Below, piece after piece: positions 54,872 to 63,252 of a DNA stretch of 64,000 nucleotides. This DNA comes from Chloroflexota bacterium. Lineage in GTDB: Bacteria > Chloroflexota > Dormibacteria > Dormibacterales > Dormibacteraceae. Each line of letters opens with the position of its first letter. The first letter of the stretch is position 1. The notes under the pieces were generated by a model, which was not told the DNA's origin, made no database searches, and saw only the letters and a list, made by a program, of their open reading frames with translations. The position numbers and the translations under genes were made by a program. Where the stretch lies: positions 1 to 64,000 of the forward strand of contig VBEG01000039.1 in NCBI GenBank assembly GCA_005882115.1, written 5' to 3'.

Positions 54872-56032
54872 ATGCTCCGGTTCTTGACCTCAGGCGAGTC
54901 ACACGGGCCCCAGCTCACGGTCGTCATCGAAGGATTGCCGGCCGGACTCGAGATCAGCGAGGAAGATCTTCGCCGGGATCTCGCGCGGAGGCAAGGCGGA
55001 CATGGCCGCGGAGGGCGCCAGAAGATCGAGACCGACTTGGCGCGGATCGTCAGTGGTGTGCGGGGCGGCTTCACGATCGGCAGCCCGGTGACTCTTGTTC
55101 TCGAGAACAAGGACCACGTCAACTGGACCGGCCAGATGACCGCATCCAAGGAAGGCTTCGAGCCGAAGGTGGTGACGCGCCTCCGACCTGGTCACGCCGA
55201 CTTGGCCGGGGCGCTCAAGTACGGGCACACCGACATCCGCAACGTGCTGGAGCGGTCCTCGGCGCGCGAGACGGCGACCAGGGTGGCAGCGGGTGGGATC
55301 GCTCGCAAGCTGCTAGGCCATTTCGGCATCGACGTCGTCAGCTTCACGCAGTCGATCGGCACCGTCGACATCGGATTCGACGGCTGCGACCCGGACATCC
55401 TGACCGAAGACGACGTTGAGAAGTCGCCGGTCCGCTGCCCCGACCCCGAAGCTTCCCAGCGCATGGTCGCCGCGATCGATGAGGCTGCCGAGCAGGGAGA
55501 CACGCTGGGCGGGACTTTTCGCGTCATCGCGCGCGGTGTGCCCGCCGGGCTGGGCAGCTACGTGCACTGGGACCGCAAGCTGGACGGCCGGCTCGCGCAG
55601 GCGGTGCTGTCGATCAACGCGGTGAAGGGAGTGGAGTTCGGAGCGGGATTCGAGGGCGCGGCGCGGCGCGGTTCCGAATTCCACGACGAGATCGACTACC
55701 AGGAAGGTCGCTTCCGCCACCTGACCAATCGCGCGGGAGGCCTGACCGGCGGCGTGACGAACGGCGAGCCGATCGACCTGCGGGTGGCGATCAAGCCGAT
55801 CTCGACGATGAAGAAGCCGATGGCATCGATCGACCTGAAGACGAAGGCAAAAACCGAGGCGCACTACGAGCGCAGCGACGTTTGTGTAGTGCCGGCGGCC
55901 GGCGTCATCGGCGAGGCCGTGGTCGCGCTTGTGATCGCGGACGCGTTGCTCGAGAAGTTCGGCGGCGACTCGATGAATGAGCTCGAGCGCAACTACCGGT
56001 CCTACGTAGAGTCGATCGCGCATCCCGGATAG
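54872..56032 (+). CDS. aroC: Chorismate synthase
   Basis: A 386-residue enzyme for the last shikimate step (EPSP to chorismate, FMN-dependent). Family signature GESHGPQLTVVIEGLPAG, RRQGGHGRGGRQKIE, RLRPGHADLAGALKYG, RSSARETATRVAAG, and FRHLTNRAGGLTGGVTNGEP are all present. ATG 54872 gives the usual MLRFLTSGESHGP start; an ATG at 54860 is possible. The last codons (HPG-stop) fall inside a paired AGTCCGGAC repeat. Confidence 0.96.
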   Translation: MLRFLTSGESHGPQLTVVIEGLPAGLEISEEDLRRDLARRQGGHGRGGRQKIETDLARIVSGVRGGFTIGSPVTLVLENKDHVNWTGQMTASKEGFEPKVVTRLRPGHADLAGALKYGHTDIRNVLERSSARETATRVAAGGIARKLLGHFGIDVVSFTQSIGTVDIGFDGCDPDILTEDDVEKSPVRCPDPEASQRMVAAIDEAAEQGDTLGGTFRVIARGVPAGLGSYVHWDRKLDGRLAQAVLSINAVKGVEFGAGFEGAARRGSEFHDEIDYQEGRFRHLTNRAGGLTGGVTNGEPIDLRVAIKPISTMKKPMASIDLKTKAKTEAHYERSDVCVVPAAGVIGEAVVALVIADALLEKFGGDSMNELERNYRSYVESIAHPG

Positions 56033-56088
56033 TCCGGACAAAGCGAGCGGAACCCCACCAAGAATCCCGGACAGTCCGGACTATCCGG
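56022..56088. repeat. Paired AGTCCGGAC repeat, copy 2
   Basis: CCCGGATAGTCCGGAC at the end of aroC, and CCCGGACAGTCCGGACTATC 42 bases later. It matches the reverse complement of 41974-42034 in motif and spacing. The TAG of CCGGATAG is the aroC stop codon. Confidence 0.6.
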
Positions 56089-56104
56089 AAGGGGAGGGCT
56101 CTGA

Positions 56105-56881
56105 TTACTCCCCTTTGAAGTCGGGCTTCCGCTTTTCCCCGAAGGCCTTGATCCCTTCGTTGGCGTCCTTGGAGACGAAGACGCGGCTGATCGCTTCGCG
56201 CTCGAGGGCGAGGCCCAGGTCAAGCGGCGCGCTGTAGCCCTGCGTGATCGCGAGCTTCGCGTGGCCGAGTGCCACGCTGGGTCCGGCCGCGATCTTGGTC
56301 GCGTAGTCGATCGCCTCCTGCCGGCACGAGGCGGCGTCGGGAAACAGGCGGTCCACCAGCCCCGCTTCCTTCGCCTTCGCCGGCGGCACCGTCGTTGCGT
56401 TGAGGATCATGTCCAGGCCTTTCGCAAGGCCGACCAGCCGCGGCAGCCGCTGGGTGCCGCCACTGCCCGGAAAGAGACCGAGGTTGAGCTCCGGCAGCCC
56501 GATCTGGTAGGAGCCCTCCGCCGCAAAACGCATATCGCACGCGAGCGCGAGCTCGAATCCGCCGCCGAGGCAATGCCCGCAGATGGCCGCGATGAAAACG
56601 ATCGGCGTGTTCTCCATCTTTCGAAACGCCTCATGCGCCAGCGTCGCGGTCATCACGCGTGAGCGAGTTGTGCCGGACGCGAAGGCGCTGACATCGGCCC
56701 CCGCGGAAAAGAACTTCTCCGACGCGCTTGTGACGACCACAGCATGGATGTCCTCGTCGGCTCGCACATCGTCCACCGCACCGGCGAACGAGCGGAGGAA
56801 CGCGTAGTCGTAGCTGTTCGCGGGCGGGCGATCGAGGACAATGACTCCGACCCCGCCCTGCTTCTCCAATCTGACCGACAT
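56105..56881 (-). CDS. Enoyl-CoA hydratase (crotonase family)
   Basis: A 258-residue crotonase with [12 protein letters not shown] and [20 protein letters not shown]. Both catalytic Glu residues are present (GGFEL and [20 protein letters not shown]), so hydratase activity is expected. ATG 56881 was chosen; the frame stays open far upstream but only as antisense of the next gene. It is divergent from an aldehyde dehydrogenase gene 52 bases away and convergent with aroC. Confidence 0.9.
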   Translation of the reverse strand: MSVRLEKQGGVGVIVLDRPPANSYDYAFLRSFAGAVDDVRADEDIHAVVVTSASEKFFSAGADVSAFASGTTRSRVMTATLAHEAFRKMENTPIVFIAAICGHCLGGGFELALACDMRFAAEGSYQIGLPELNLGLFPGSGGTQRLPRLVGLAKGLDMILNATTVPPAKAKEAGLVDRLFPDAASCRQEAIDYATKIAAGPSVALGHAKLAITQGYSAPLDLGLALEREAISRVFVSKDANEGIKAFGEKRKPDFKGE

Positions 56882-56933
56882 AGCGAACCCGATAACCTTA
56901 TCGAAGAACCAAAACCAGGCACGGGGGTGGCGT

Positions 56934-58364
56934 ATGGCGACGATGATCATCGAAGGCGACCGGGCAAAGGCCGCCTCTGGCAAGACGTACGAGGTCCGCA
57001 ATCCGGCGACCGGAGAAGTCGTCGACGAAGTTCCGGCGGGCGGTGCCGCCGACGTGGACAAGGCCGCCCAGGCTGCGTCTAAGGCTTTCGCCACCTGGTC
57101 GAAGCTGCCGGCGAACAAGCGCGCTGAGGTCCTGCACAGGGCGTCGCAGCACATGCTGGGCAAGGTGGAGGAGATCGCGCCCATCCTGACCAAGGAGCAG
57201 GGCAAGACGCTGCTTGAGTCGCGCATTGAAGCGCAGCGTTTCGGGGAGAACATCGCATGGTTCGCCGACCTCGCGGACAAGATCCACGGCGAGCACGTGC
57301 GCCTGCCCGACCTGACGACATACGGGCTCGTCATCCGCAAGCCGATCGGCGTGTGCGGCGCCATCGTGCCGTGGAACTTTCCGCTGACGCTCGCCGCGAA
57401 CAAGGTCGCACCCGCGATCGCGGCCGGCAACACGGTCGTCCTGAAACCGGCGAGCACGACGCCGCTGTCAACACTTGCGTGCATCGAAGCGCTGATCGAG
57501 GGCGGGTTGCCAGAGGGCGTGGTCAACGTTGTGCTAGGCCAGGCGACTGGCGAGGCGATCGTGTCCCATCCCTTGATCAGGAAGATCGCGCTCACCGGCT
57601 CGACGCCGACCGGCAAGAAGGTGATGGCACGCGCGGCGGAAGGCTTGAAGAAGGTCACGCTCGAGCTCGGTGGCAGCGACCCGTGCATCGTGCTCGACGA
57701 CGCGGACATCGAGGGCGCCGCGAGGGCGATCTCGATCGGCCGGTTCTTCAACTGCGGTCAGGCATGCCTGGCGGTCAAGCGACTCTACGTGCAGGATGGC
57801 GTCTACGACGCGCTGCTCGAGAAGCTCATCGCGCGAGCTTCCAAGTTGAAGCCGGGCAACGGGTTGGAGAAGGACAGCCGCATGGGACCGATGCACACCG
57901 AGACGCAGCGCGCAGAGGTTGAGGCGCAGGTGAAGGATGCCATCGACCGTGGCGCCAAGGCTGCCCACGGCGGCGGCAGGCCCAAGGGCGCCGAGTATGA
58001 GAAGGGTTGGTTCATCGAGCCGACGATCCTGGAGAACGTGCCGGACGGCGCTCGCATGTGGACCGAGGAGGTCTTCGGGCCCGCGCTGCCGATCCGCCGC
58101 ATCAAAGACCTCGACGAAGGTCTTCGACTCGCCAACGACTCGCAGTTCGGCCTCGGGTCGTCGATCTGGACCACCAACATGGCCGCCGCGAATCGGGCGG
58201 TCCAGGAGCTCGAGGCGGGATACACGTGGGTCAATGCGCTCCAGATCGCGCACGACGAGCTTCCCTTTGGAGGCACCAAACAGTCGGGCTTCGGCAAGGA
58301 GCATGGGGTGGAGGCTTTCCTCCAGTACACCGAGGAAAAGTCGGTTGTCTACGGCGGAATGTGA
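56934..58364 (+). CDS. NAD(P)-dependent aldehyde dehydrogenase, succinate-semialdehyde-type
   Basis: A 476-residue ALDH. Seen: VRNPATGEVVDEVPAG, the oxyanion Asn in VPWNFPLTLAANKVAPAIAA, ALTGSTPTGKKV, catalytic Glu in VTLELGGSDPCIVLDDADIE, and catalytic Cys in FFNCGQACLAVKRLYV. Length and motifs fit the succinate-semialdehyde / broad aldehyde group; substrate unproven. ATG 56934 has a G-rich ribosome site before it. Confidence 0.9.
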   Translation: MATMIIEGDRAKAASGKTYEVRNPATGEVVDEVPAGGAADVDKAAQAASKAFATWSKLPANKRAEVLHRASQHMLGKVEEIAPILTKEQGKTLLESRIEAQRFGENIAWFADLADKIHGEHVRLPDLTTYGLVIRKPIGVCGAIVPWNFPLTLAANKVAPAIAAGNTVVLKPASTTPLSTLACIEALIEGGLPEGVVNVVLGQATGEAIVSHPLIRKIALTGSTPTGKKVMARAAEGLKKVTLELGGSDPCIVLDDADIEGAARAISIGRFFNCGQACLAVKRLYVQDGVYDALLEKLIARASKLKPGNGLEKDSRMGPMHTETQRAEVEAQVKDAIDRGAKAAHGGGRPKGAEYEKGWFIEPTILENVPDGARMWTEEVFGPALPIRRIKDLDEGLRLANDSQFGLGSSIWTTNMAAANRAVQELEAGYTWVNALQIAHDELPFGGTKQSGFGKEHGVEAFLQYTEEKSVVYGGM

Positions 58365-58391
58365 GGTGACCGCGCCGAGTAGTTAGCTGGG

Positions 58392-58586
58392 GTGAGGACC
58401 GGGCTCGCGATCGTCGGCGCGCTGATGCTGCTCGCGGGGGCGGTGTTCGCAGGTCAGGGCCTGGGCTACATACCCGGCAGCTACATGACCGGGGACGTCA
58501 AGTGGTTCTGGATCGGGTCGGCGATGGTCGTGGTCGGGCTGGTCATGGGCGTGGTCGCCCTAGTCCGGCCCGCTAAGAGGGTATAG
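58392..58586 (+). CDS. Small two-helix membrane protein
   Basis: A 64-residue protein with GTG start, two hydrophobic helices (LAIVGALMLLAGAVFAGQGL and FWIGSAMVVVGLVMGVVALV), a PGSYM loop between, and a basic end (RPAKRV). Similar small proteins occur widely in high-GC bacteria without known function. A TTAGCT box lies just before the GTG, as for other leaderless genes here. Confidence 0.6.
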   Translation: MRTGLAIVGALMLLAGAVFAGQGLGYIPGSYMTGDVKWFWIGSAMVVVGLVMGVVALVRPAKRV

Positions 58587-58599
58587 CTCAGCTCCAGGG

Positions 58600-58698
58600 C
58601 CCCACCACCCTTGCCCTCCCCACTTCGTGGGGAGGGGTCTGGAGAACTTCACAGAGACCGCTCCCCTGGTGCTCTCCCGATCGGGAGAGCGATAAGAG
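58600..58698. repeat. Palindromic repeat region with two hairpins
   Basis: CCCTCCCCACTTCGTGGGGA-GGGG at 58613-58636 and GCTCTCCCGATCGGGAGAGC at 58671-58690. The first fits the CTCCCC-loop-GGGGAG core of the dispersed family; the second is a separate strong palindrome, followed by GATAAGAGTT. Both lie between convergent genes. Confidence 0.55.
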
Positions 58699-59094
58699 TT
58701 AGGCGGTTCTTCCGTTGATTCGGTCCCAGTGGCCCTGGCACTCGACGCAGCGTGTGGCGGCCGGCTGGTACCGCAGGCGCGCTTCGGGAATCCGGCGGCC
58801 GCAGCCTTCGCAGATCCCGTACGCACCTTCCCGCAGGCGCTCGAGCGCGCGCTCGACCTGTTCGCGGTTCTGGTCCAGCAGGTGCACCAGCAAGTCGCTG
58901 GTCTCCCGGTCGGACAGTGCCTGGGCGAGGTCCGTCTCCTCCGGAATCCCCGTGATCACTCCGCCAACAACGTCGTTGAGCGGGCGGTGCAGGCCGGCCT
59001 CCTCGCCGCACTGCGCTGCCAGGAGCTCCAACCGTCTCCTGTCAGCTTCGAGCCTCTCCTCTGGAGCGTTTCCGGTCTTTTTCCGAATCGCCAT
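58699..59094 (-). CDS. DksA/TraR-type zinc-finger protein
   Basis: A 131-residue protein. A coiled-coil N-terminal half (ERLEADRRRLELLAAQ, REQVERALERLREGAYG) leads to a C4 zinc finger CEGCGRRIPEARL plus CVECQ. Such proteins bind RNA polymerase through the secondary channel, often with ppGpp. The exact partner is not known for this lineage. ATG 59094. Confidence 0.82.
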   Translation of the reverse strand: MAIRKKTGNAPEERLEADRRRLELLAAQCGEEAGLHRPLNDVVGGVITGIPEETDLAQALSDRETSDLLVHLLDQNREQVERALERLREGAYGICEGCGRRIPEARLRYQPAATRCVECQGHWDRINGRTA

Positions 59095-59202
59095 TGCTAA
59101 ACCCCCCTTCCAAACTCATTACCGCATCCGGCGTCGTTTGGATTCCGAGAGCAGAACGCGTGCACCGGCAGGCGTACCTACTCCCGCACAATTAGTCGCC
59201 GA

Positions 59203-59802
59203 ATGCCAACCCCGCTGCCAATCCCCCGGAAGATTCTGACCGCAGTCGCGTTGGTCGCGTTGGTCGGTTGCCAGCCGAACTCCCCGCGTCCGGTGCCGAG
59301 CGTACCTCAGATCGGAAGCAATCTCAAGTGCTCGCAGGGTGACCACGGGTACGAGGACCCGCAGGCGGGGTGGGGCTTCTGCTACCCGGGGACATGGAGG
59401 TACACAGAGCGCTCGCAGGGTAGCCAGAGCCCGCCGGGCCTGGACCTGACCTTTGACATCACGTTCGTCCCACCGACGCCGACGCCGTGCCGGAGTCCGA
59501 GTCCCCTCGCTTCGCCGCCGGCAGCCAGCCCTTGCCCAGGCGACTTCGCGTTCATGATCATCTCGACCTACCAGCGCGGCGACTCCGGTGATCTGGCCGG
59601 TTGGGCGGCCGCGAACCTGAAGCCCCTACCTCAGCTCGACGCGATCTCGTGGGGCAACGCCGTGGAAGCGGCGCGCTTGTCAGACGGCAGGCGGATTGCT
59701 TTGACCCCGCACCACGTCGTGATCATGGACCTGCACTCCGGCCTGCTCAACCTGGAGGCAGAGATGTCCACCAGGTTGGGGACCTGGAAGTTCAGCTTCT
59801 AG
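59203..59802 (+). CDS. Predicted lipoprotein, unknown function
   Basis: A 199-residue exported protein. Signal peptide ILTAVALVALVGC with lipobox LVGC. The mature part has YEDPQAGWGFCYPGTWRYTE, a Pro/Ser-rich linker (PTPTPCRSPSPLASPP), and a beta-rich C-terminal domain. I recognise no family. ATG 59203; convergent with the SCP2 gene, stops ten bases apart. Confidence 0.7.
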   Translation: MPTPLPIPRKILTAVALVALVGCQPNSPRPVPSVPQIGSNLKCSQGDHGYEDPQAGWGFCYPGTWRYTERSQGSQSPPGLDLTFDITFVPPTPTPCRSPSPLASPPAASPCPGDFAFMIISTYQRGDSGDLAGWAAANLKPLPQLDAISWGNAVEAARLSDGRRIALTPHHVVIMDLHSGLLNLEAEMSTRLGTWKFSF

Positions 59803-59812
59803 CGAGTCCGCT

Positions 59813-60154
59813 CTAGTCCGGGCGCCGGAACAGCGACTGGAGCTTGATCGCCAGGCCCATATCGCCCTTGATCTTCAGCTTGCCCTGCATGAAGGCGGCG
59901 GTCCCGTCCAGCTGCCCGGTCATGATCTTGACCCAGTCGTGAGCGTCGGCCAGGAGCGTGAGGTTGGCCGGCTCGCCTGGGTCGCCCTTGCCAGACACCG
60001 CCTTGCCGTCGTGGATCCGGACCCACCACTTGCCGCCTGCATCGCCGCTAAGGTCGAACTGGATCGTGGCCTTGGTCTGGCCGGCCTTTTCCGGAATCAG
60101 GAAGTTGGGCATCGCGTCGACGATCTGATCGGGTGTCATCTGGACTTCGGACAT
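59813..60154 (-). CDS. SCP2 sterol-carrier-domain protein
   Basis: A 113-residue single-domain protein with the SCP2 fold (TIQFDLSGDAGGKWWVRIHD, NLTLLADAHDWVKIMTGQLD, AAFMQGKLKIKGDMGLAIKL). The domain binds lipids or acyl-CoA in a hydrophobic tunnel. In this setting it may carry acyl-CoA for the crotonase/thiolase enzymes, which is a guess. Confidence 0.85.
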   Translation of the reverse strand: MSEVQMTPDQIVDAMPNFLIPEKAGQTKATIQFDLSGDAGGKWWVRIHDGKAVSGKGDPGEPANLTLLADAHDWVKIMTGQLDGTAAFMQGKLKIKGDMGLAIKLQSLFRRPD

Positions 60155-60243
60155 CGGCTCCTCCCATGAAGCAATCGGTTCGTTTTTAGTACGTTCGAGT
60201 ACGGTCCGCTACTCATCTTAGACGGCTCAGCGAGAATTCCGGG

Positions 60244-61224
60244 GTGGCGACTGAGCTCGCTTTGACCGAGGTGGCGGCGGGCGTGTTCGAGCTGCGGCTG
60301 CCGATCCCTTTCGAAGACGGCCTCGTCAACGTCTTCCTCTTCACCGACGGCAAGCACACCGACCTGCTGGACTGCGGGATGAACGCCGATGAATCCCTCG
60401 CCGCGATCAAGCGAGCGCTGGAGCACCTCGGATCGCGACGGCTGCGCCGTCTTGTGGTCACCCACATCCACCCGGACCACTACGGAGCGGCGGGCATCTT
60501 CGCCGGCCCCGGACTGGCGGATCTGTACATCCATCGCCTCGAGGTCCCGCTCGTCCATCCCCGCTACGTGGAGCTGGAGCACCTGGTGGAAGAGGTTCGC
60601 AACTACCTGCTCGTCAACGGTGTGCCCGCGGAGGAGGCCGACGTGCTCAGCAACTCGCAGCGCGCCTTGAGCGAGGTCGTCAAAACCGCGGAGCCGTCGG
60701 TCCAGCTTGACGGCGCCGAGCACATCGAGATGGGTCGACACTCGTTGCGGGTGGAGTGGACGCCGGGCCACTCGCCCGGCCACATCTGCCTCTATTCGGC
60801 AACCGAAGGACTGCTCTTCGCCGGCGATCACATCCTCCCCGAGCTCTCGCCCAACATCGGATTGCACCCGCAGAGCACGCCTGATCCGCTCCATGACTAT
60901 CTCGACGGGCTGATGCGCATGGCCGCCCATCAACCCAAGGTCGTGCTTCCCGCACACGGACGTCCGTTCTCCGATGCGCCAAGCCGTGTCGATGCGCTTG
61001 TTTCACATCACCAGCGCCGGCTAGATCAAATCGTGGAGATCCTCGTTCGAAATGAAGAAAAGACCGGGTGGCAGGTGGCGCTCGACCTCTGGGGGCCGCG
61101 CGACAACCTCTACGAGAAGCGGCTTGCCTTACAGGAAGGGCTGGCGCACCTGCAGGCGCTTGCGGTCGAAGGGCGCGTGATCAAATCGGTCACGCCCGCG
61201 TCCGTGCGCTGGCAGCCGGCTTGA
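60244..61224 (+). CDS. Metallo-beta-lactamase-fold hydrolase
   Basis: A 326-residue MBL-fold protein. Metal ligands in VVTHIHPDHYGAAG (HxHxDH), then WTPGHSPGHICLYS and FAGDHILPELSPN, and ALPAHGRPF-type VLPAHGRPFSD. The C-terminal LQEGLAHLQALAVEGRVIK looks like the winged-helix tail of LACTB2-like thioesterases/RNases. GTG start at 60244. It overlaps the DegV gene end by 35 bases in convergent orientation. Confidence 0.85.
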   Translation: MATELALTEVAAGVFELRLPIPFEDGLVNVFLFTDGKHTDLLDCGMNADESLAAIKRALEHLGSRRLRRLVVTHIHPDHYGAAGIFAGPGLADLYIHRLEVPLVHPRYVELEHLVEEVRNYLLVNGVPAEEADVLSNSQRALSEVVKTAEPSVQLDGAEHIEMGRHSLRVEWTPGHSPGHICLYSATEGLLFAGDHILPELSPNIGLHPQSTPDPLHDYLDGLMRMAAHQPKVVLPAHGRPFSDAPSRVDALVSHHQRRLDQIVEILVRNEEKTGWQVALDLWGPRDNLYEKRLALQEGLAHLQALAVEGRVIKSVTPASVRWQPA

Positions 61225-62083
61225 TCTTCAGAGGAAGGATGTCCGCTGGGTAGCATCCGACCCCGACCACGCCCGGTCCCGCGTGCGCGCCGACAACTGG
61301 GCCTAGCGGTTGGATCATCAGCGTCTCCGCGATGGGCTCGAGCTCTCGCGCGACGCGCTCAGCGTCGGCCTCCGCGTCTGCGTGGCCGACGATCACGCAG
61401 ACGCCGTGGCCGCGATCCACCTCGCGTGTCAGCTCGACGATTCGGTTCAAAGCCCGGTCGAAAGTCCGCACGCGCTCGAGCGGCGTGACGAGTCCGTCGC
61501 GAATGCAAAGAACGGGCTTCACCTGGAGGACCGAGCCAAGCAAAGCGGAGGCGCGCCCGATGCGCCCCCCGCGGCGCAGGAATTCGAGGGTCGCCACGGA
61601 GAAATATGTCTGCACCTGCTCGCGCATCGCGGTGATTCGCTGCGCGACGGACTCCGCGTCCGAACCCTGCGCAGCCATCTCCGTCGCAGCGAGGGTCAGC
61701 AGCCCAAGCGACATCGAGGCGAGCTGGGAGTCGATCACGCGCACGCGCTTGGCGTCCGTCATCTCCGCGCCCTGCAGAGCAGACGCATACGTGCCGCTCA
61801 ACTTTTCCGAGATGTGGATGGAAACGACCTCTTCGTGATCGGTCAAAAGCTGCCCGTAGGCTTCCGCAAATTCGCCCGGCGCCGGCTGCGAGGTGGTCGG
61901 GTGAGTGGTGACGTTGGGGAGCTTGCGGTAGAACTCGGACGGCCTGATGTCGACGCCATCGAGCAGCGAACGGCCCTCGAAATGCAACGTCAGCGGCACG
62001 ACGGTGATCGCTCGGGCCTTGACGAGCTGCGGCGGTAGGTCCGCGGTCGAGTCGGTGACGATCGCGATCTTGCGACCGCTCAT
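61190..62083 (-). CDS. DegV-family fatty-acid-binding protein
   Basis: A 297-residue DegV protein. Seen: KIAIVTDSTADLPPQL, NVTTHPTTSQPAPGEF (with the lipid-contacting Thr-Ser), ISEKLSGTYASAL, LEFLRRGGRIGRASA, and HAGPGVVGVG near the end. In Firmicutes such FakB proteins present fatty acids to the kinase FakA. ATG 62083 overlaps the MgtC stop in ATGA, so it is cotranslated with it. Confidence 0.9.
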   Translation of the reverse strand: MSGRKIAIVTDSTADLPPQLVKARAITVVPLTLHFEGRSLLDGVDIRPSEFYRKLPNVTTHPTTSQPAPGEFAEAYGQLLTDHEEVVSIHISEKLSGTYASALQGAEMTDAKRVRVIDSQLASMSLGLLTLAATEMAAQGSDAESVAQRITAMREQVQTYFSVATLEFLRRGGRIGRASALLGSVLQVKPVLCIRDGLVTPLERVRTFDRALNRIVELTREVDRGHGVCVIVGHADAEADAERVARELEPIAETLMIQPLGPVVGAHAGPGVVGVGCYPADILPLKIKPAASARTRA

Positions 62084-62448
62084 TCCGAGACGTCGGTCGG
62101 ATGCGGGTCGGTGATCCGCCTGTTTCTGCGGTTGCGGATGAAGCGCTCTTCGACGGGCTTGATGGAGATGAGTGTCAGGATGACCAGGACACCGGAGAAG
62201 ATCGCGACCGCGTAGAAGCCGAAGCCGACCGCCATGCCCAGCGAGGCGACGACCCAGATCATCGCTGCTGTGGTCAGGCCCCTGACGTCCTCGCCGAGGC
62301 GGAGGATGCTGCCCGCACCGAGAAAGCCGACGCCTGTCACGATCTGCGCGGCGATTCGCGTCGGGTCGACCGTCTTGCCGAAGAACGGGATCAAGCCGAG
62401 GCCTGTGAACATGCACGAGCCCGCCGCGATCAGGGCCATCGTCCTCAT
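62080..62448 (-). CDS. MgtC/SapB-family membrane protein (start uncertain)
   Basis: From the only canonical start (ATG 62448) the protein has 122 residues: MALIAAGSCMFTGLGLIPF, GVGFLGAGSILRLGEDVRGL, TTAAMIWVVASLGMAVGFGF and a basic tail. This is the MgtC/SapB core, a membrane protein family linked to magnesium stress. The family's conserved first helix and TERELRGHAAGMRT are encoded in frame upstream, where no ATG, GTG or TTG exists. It overlaps degV by four bases. Confidence 0.75.
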   Translation of the reverse strand: MRTMALIAAGSCMFTGLGLIPFFGKTVDPTRIAAQIVTGVGFLGAGSILRLGEDVRGLTTAAMIWVVASLGMAVGFGFYAVAIFSGVLVILTLISIKPVEERFIRNRRNRRITDPHPTDVSE

Positions 62449-62568
62449 CCCTGCCGCGTGGCCGCGAAGCTCGCGCTCGGTCCCGATCGCGAGGCCGATC
62501 AGGAGGGCGACGAAAACACGGAAAGCGAGGTCGAGCTCGCCGTTTACCCCGCCGGAGAGGGGCGTGCT
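62449..62568 (-). other. In-frame 5' extension of MgtC lacking a usual start codon
   Basis: Forty codons between the DUF151 stop (TAG, 62569-62571) and ATG 62448 read GGVNGELDLAFRVFVALLIG then LAIGTERELRGHAAG. The last part matches the conserved MgtC first helix and its ERE-AG motif, so it is almost surely translated. Candidate starts would be unusual codons (GTA, ACG or CTG), or readthrough of the TAG, since DUF151 is in the same frame. Confidence 0.65.
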
Positions 62569-63168
62569 CTAGCCCCGGCCGGGTCTTCCCCCGGGTCTGT
62601 CCTGAGCGCCGGGTTCGTCCTTGGCACCGGGCTCATCGGGAAGCTCCGGGAGGTCCAGACTGTTCACGAAGTCGCGGAAGACTGCGAGACGCTCTTCGTC
62701 GACGACGGTGGTCTCGCCCTTTTCCTTGTCGCCGTCGATCTCGTCTGCCTCGGGGATGATGCCAGCCGTGTCCATGACCTCGGTCGCGACGAAAATCGGA
62801 CACTCGACGCGGACCGCGAGCGCGATGGCGTCTGACGGCCGCGCGTCGAAGTCGAGATCACGCCCGTTCTGCTTCACGTAAAGCCGCGCGTAGAAGACCT
62901 GGTCGGCAAGCCGTGTGACCACGATGCGCTTGATGCTGATCCCGAGGTCGCCGAACGCGGTGGCCATCAGGTCGTGCGTCAGCGGACGGCCAAGCGTGTT
63001 GCCCGAGATCTTGGTCGCGATGGCCTGCGCCTCGAAGGAGCCGATCCAGATCGGCAGGTAGCGGTCTGCTTCCTTCTCTTTGAGGATCACGAGGTGCTGA
63101 GCGGTCGGCATGTGGATGCGAATGCTGTCCACGGACACCTCGATGAGGTTTTTCATCCTCGCATCCAT
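62569..63168 (-). CDS. Bifunctional nuclease family protein (DUF151)
   Basis: A 199-residue protein whose N-terminal 130 residues match the DUF151/BFN family (LVILKEKEADRYLPIWIGSF, EAQAIATKISG, RPLTHDLMATAFGDLG, SIKRIVVTRLADQVFYARLY, FDARPSDAIALAVRVECPIF). The C-terminus is acidic, then Gly/Pro/Arg-rich. Some relatives have DNase/RNase activity; the role is otherwise unclear. ATG 63168 or 63156. It leads the DUF151-MgtC-DegV operon, divergent from polA. Confidence 0.88.
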   Translation of the reverse strand: MDARMKNLIEVSVDSIRIHMPTAQHLVILKEKEADRYLPIWIGSFEAQAIATKISGNTLGRPLTHDLMATAFGDLGISIKRIVVTRLADQVFYARLYVKQNGRDLDFDARPSDAIALAVRVECPIFVATEVMDTAGIIPEADEIDGDKEKGETTVVDEERLAVFRDFVNSLDLPELPDEPGAKDEPGAQDRPGGRPGRG

Positions 63169-63252
63169 TCTAGTCTGCGGTCCTCCACATCCCTCCTATT
63201 GAACGCGCACGGCCCCTCTGGGGTGTCACCCGCGGCTACGTAAGATTCGAAC

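Noticed and set aside
56882-57751. An N-terminal extension of the minus-strand crotonase
   Set aside because: It is antisense to the aldehyde dehydrogenase gene and shows no domain; the family starts at ATG 56881.
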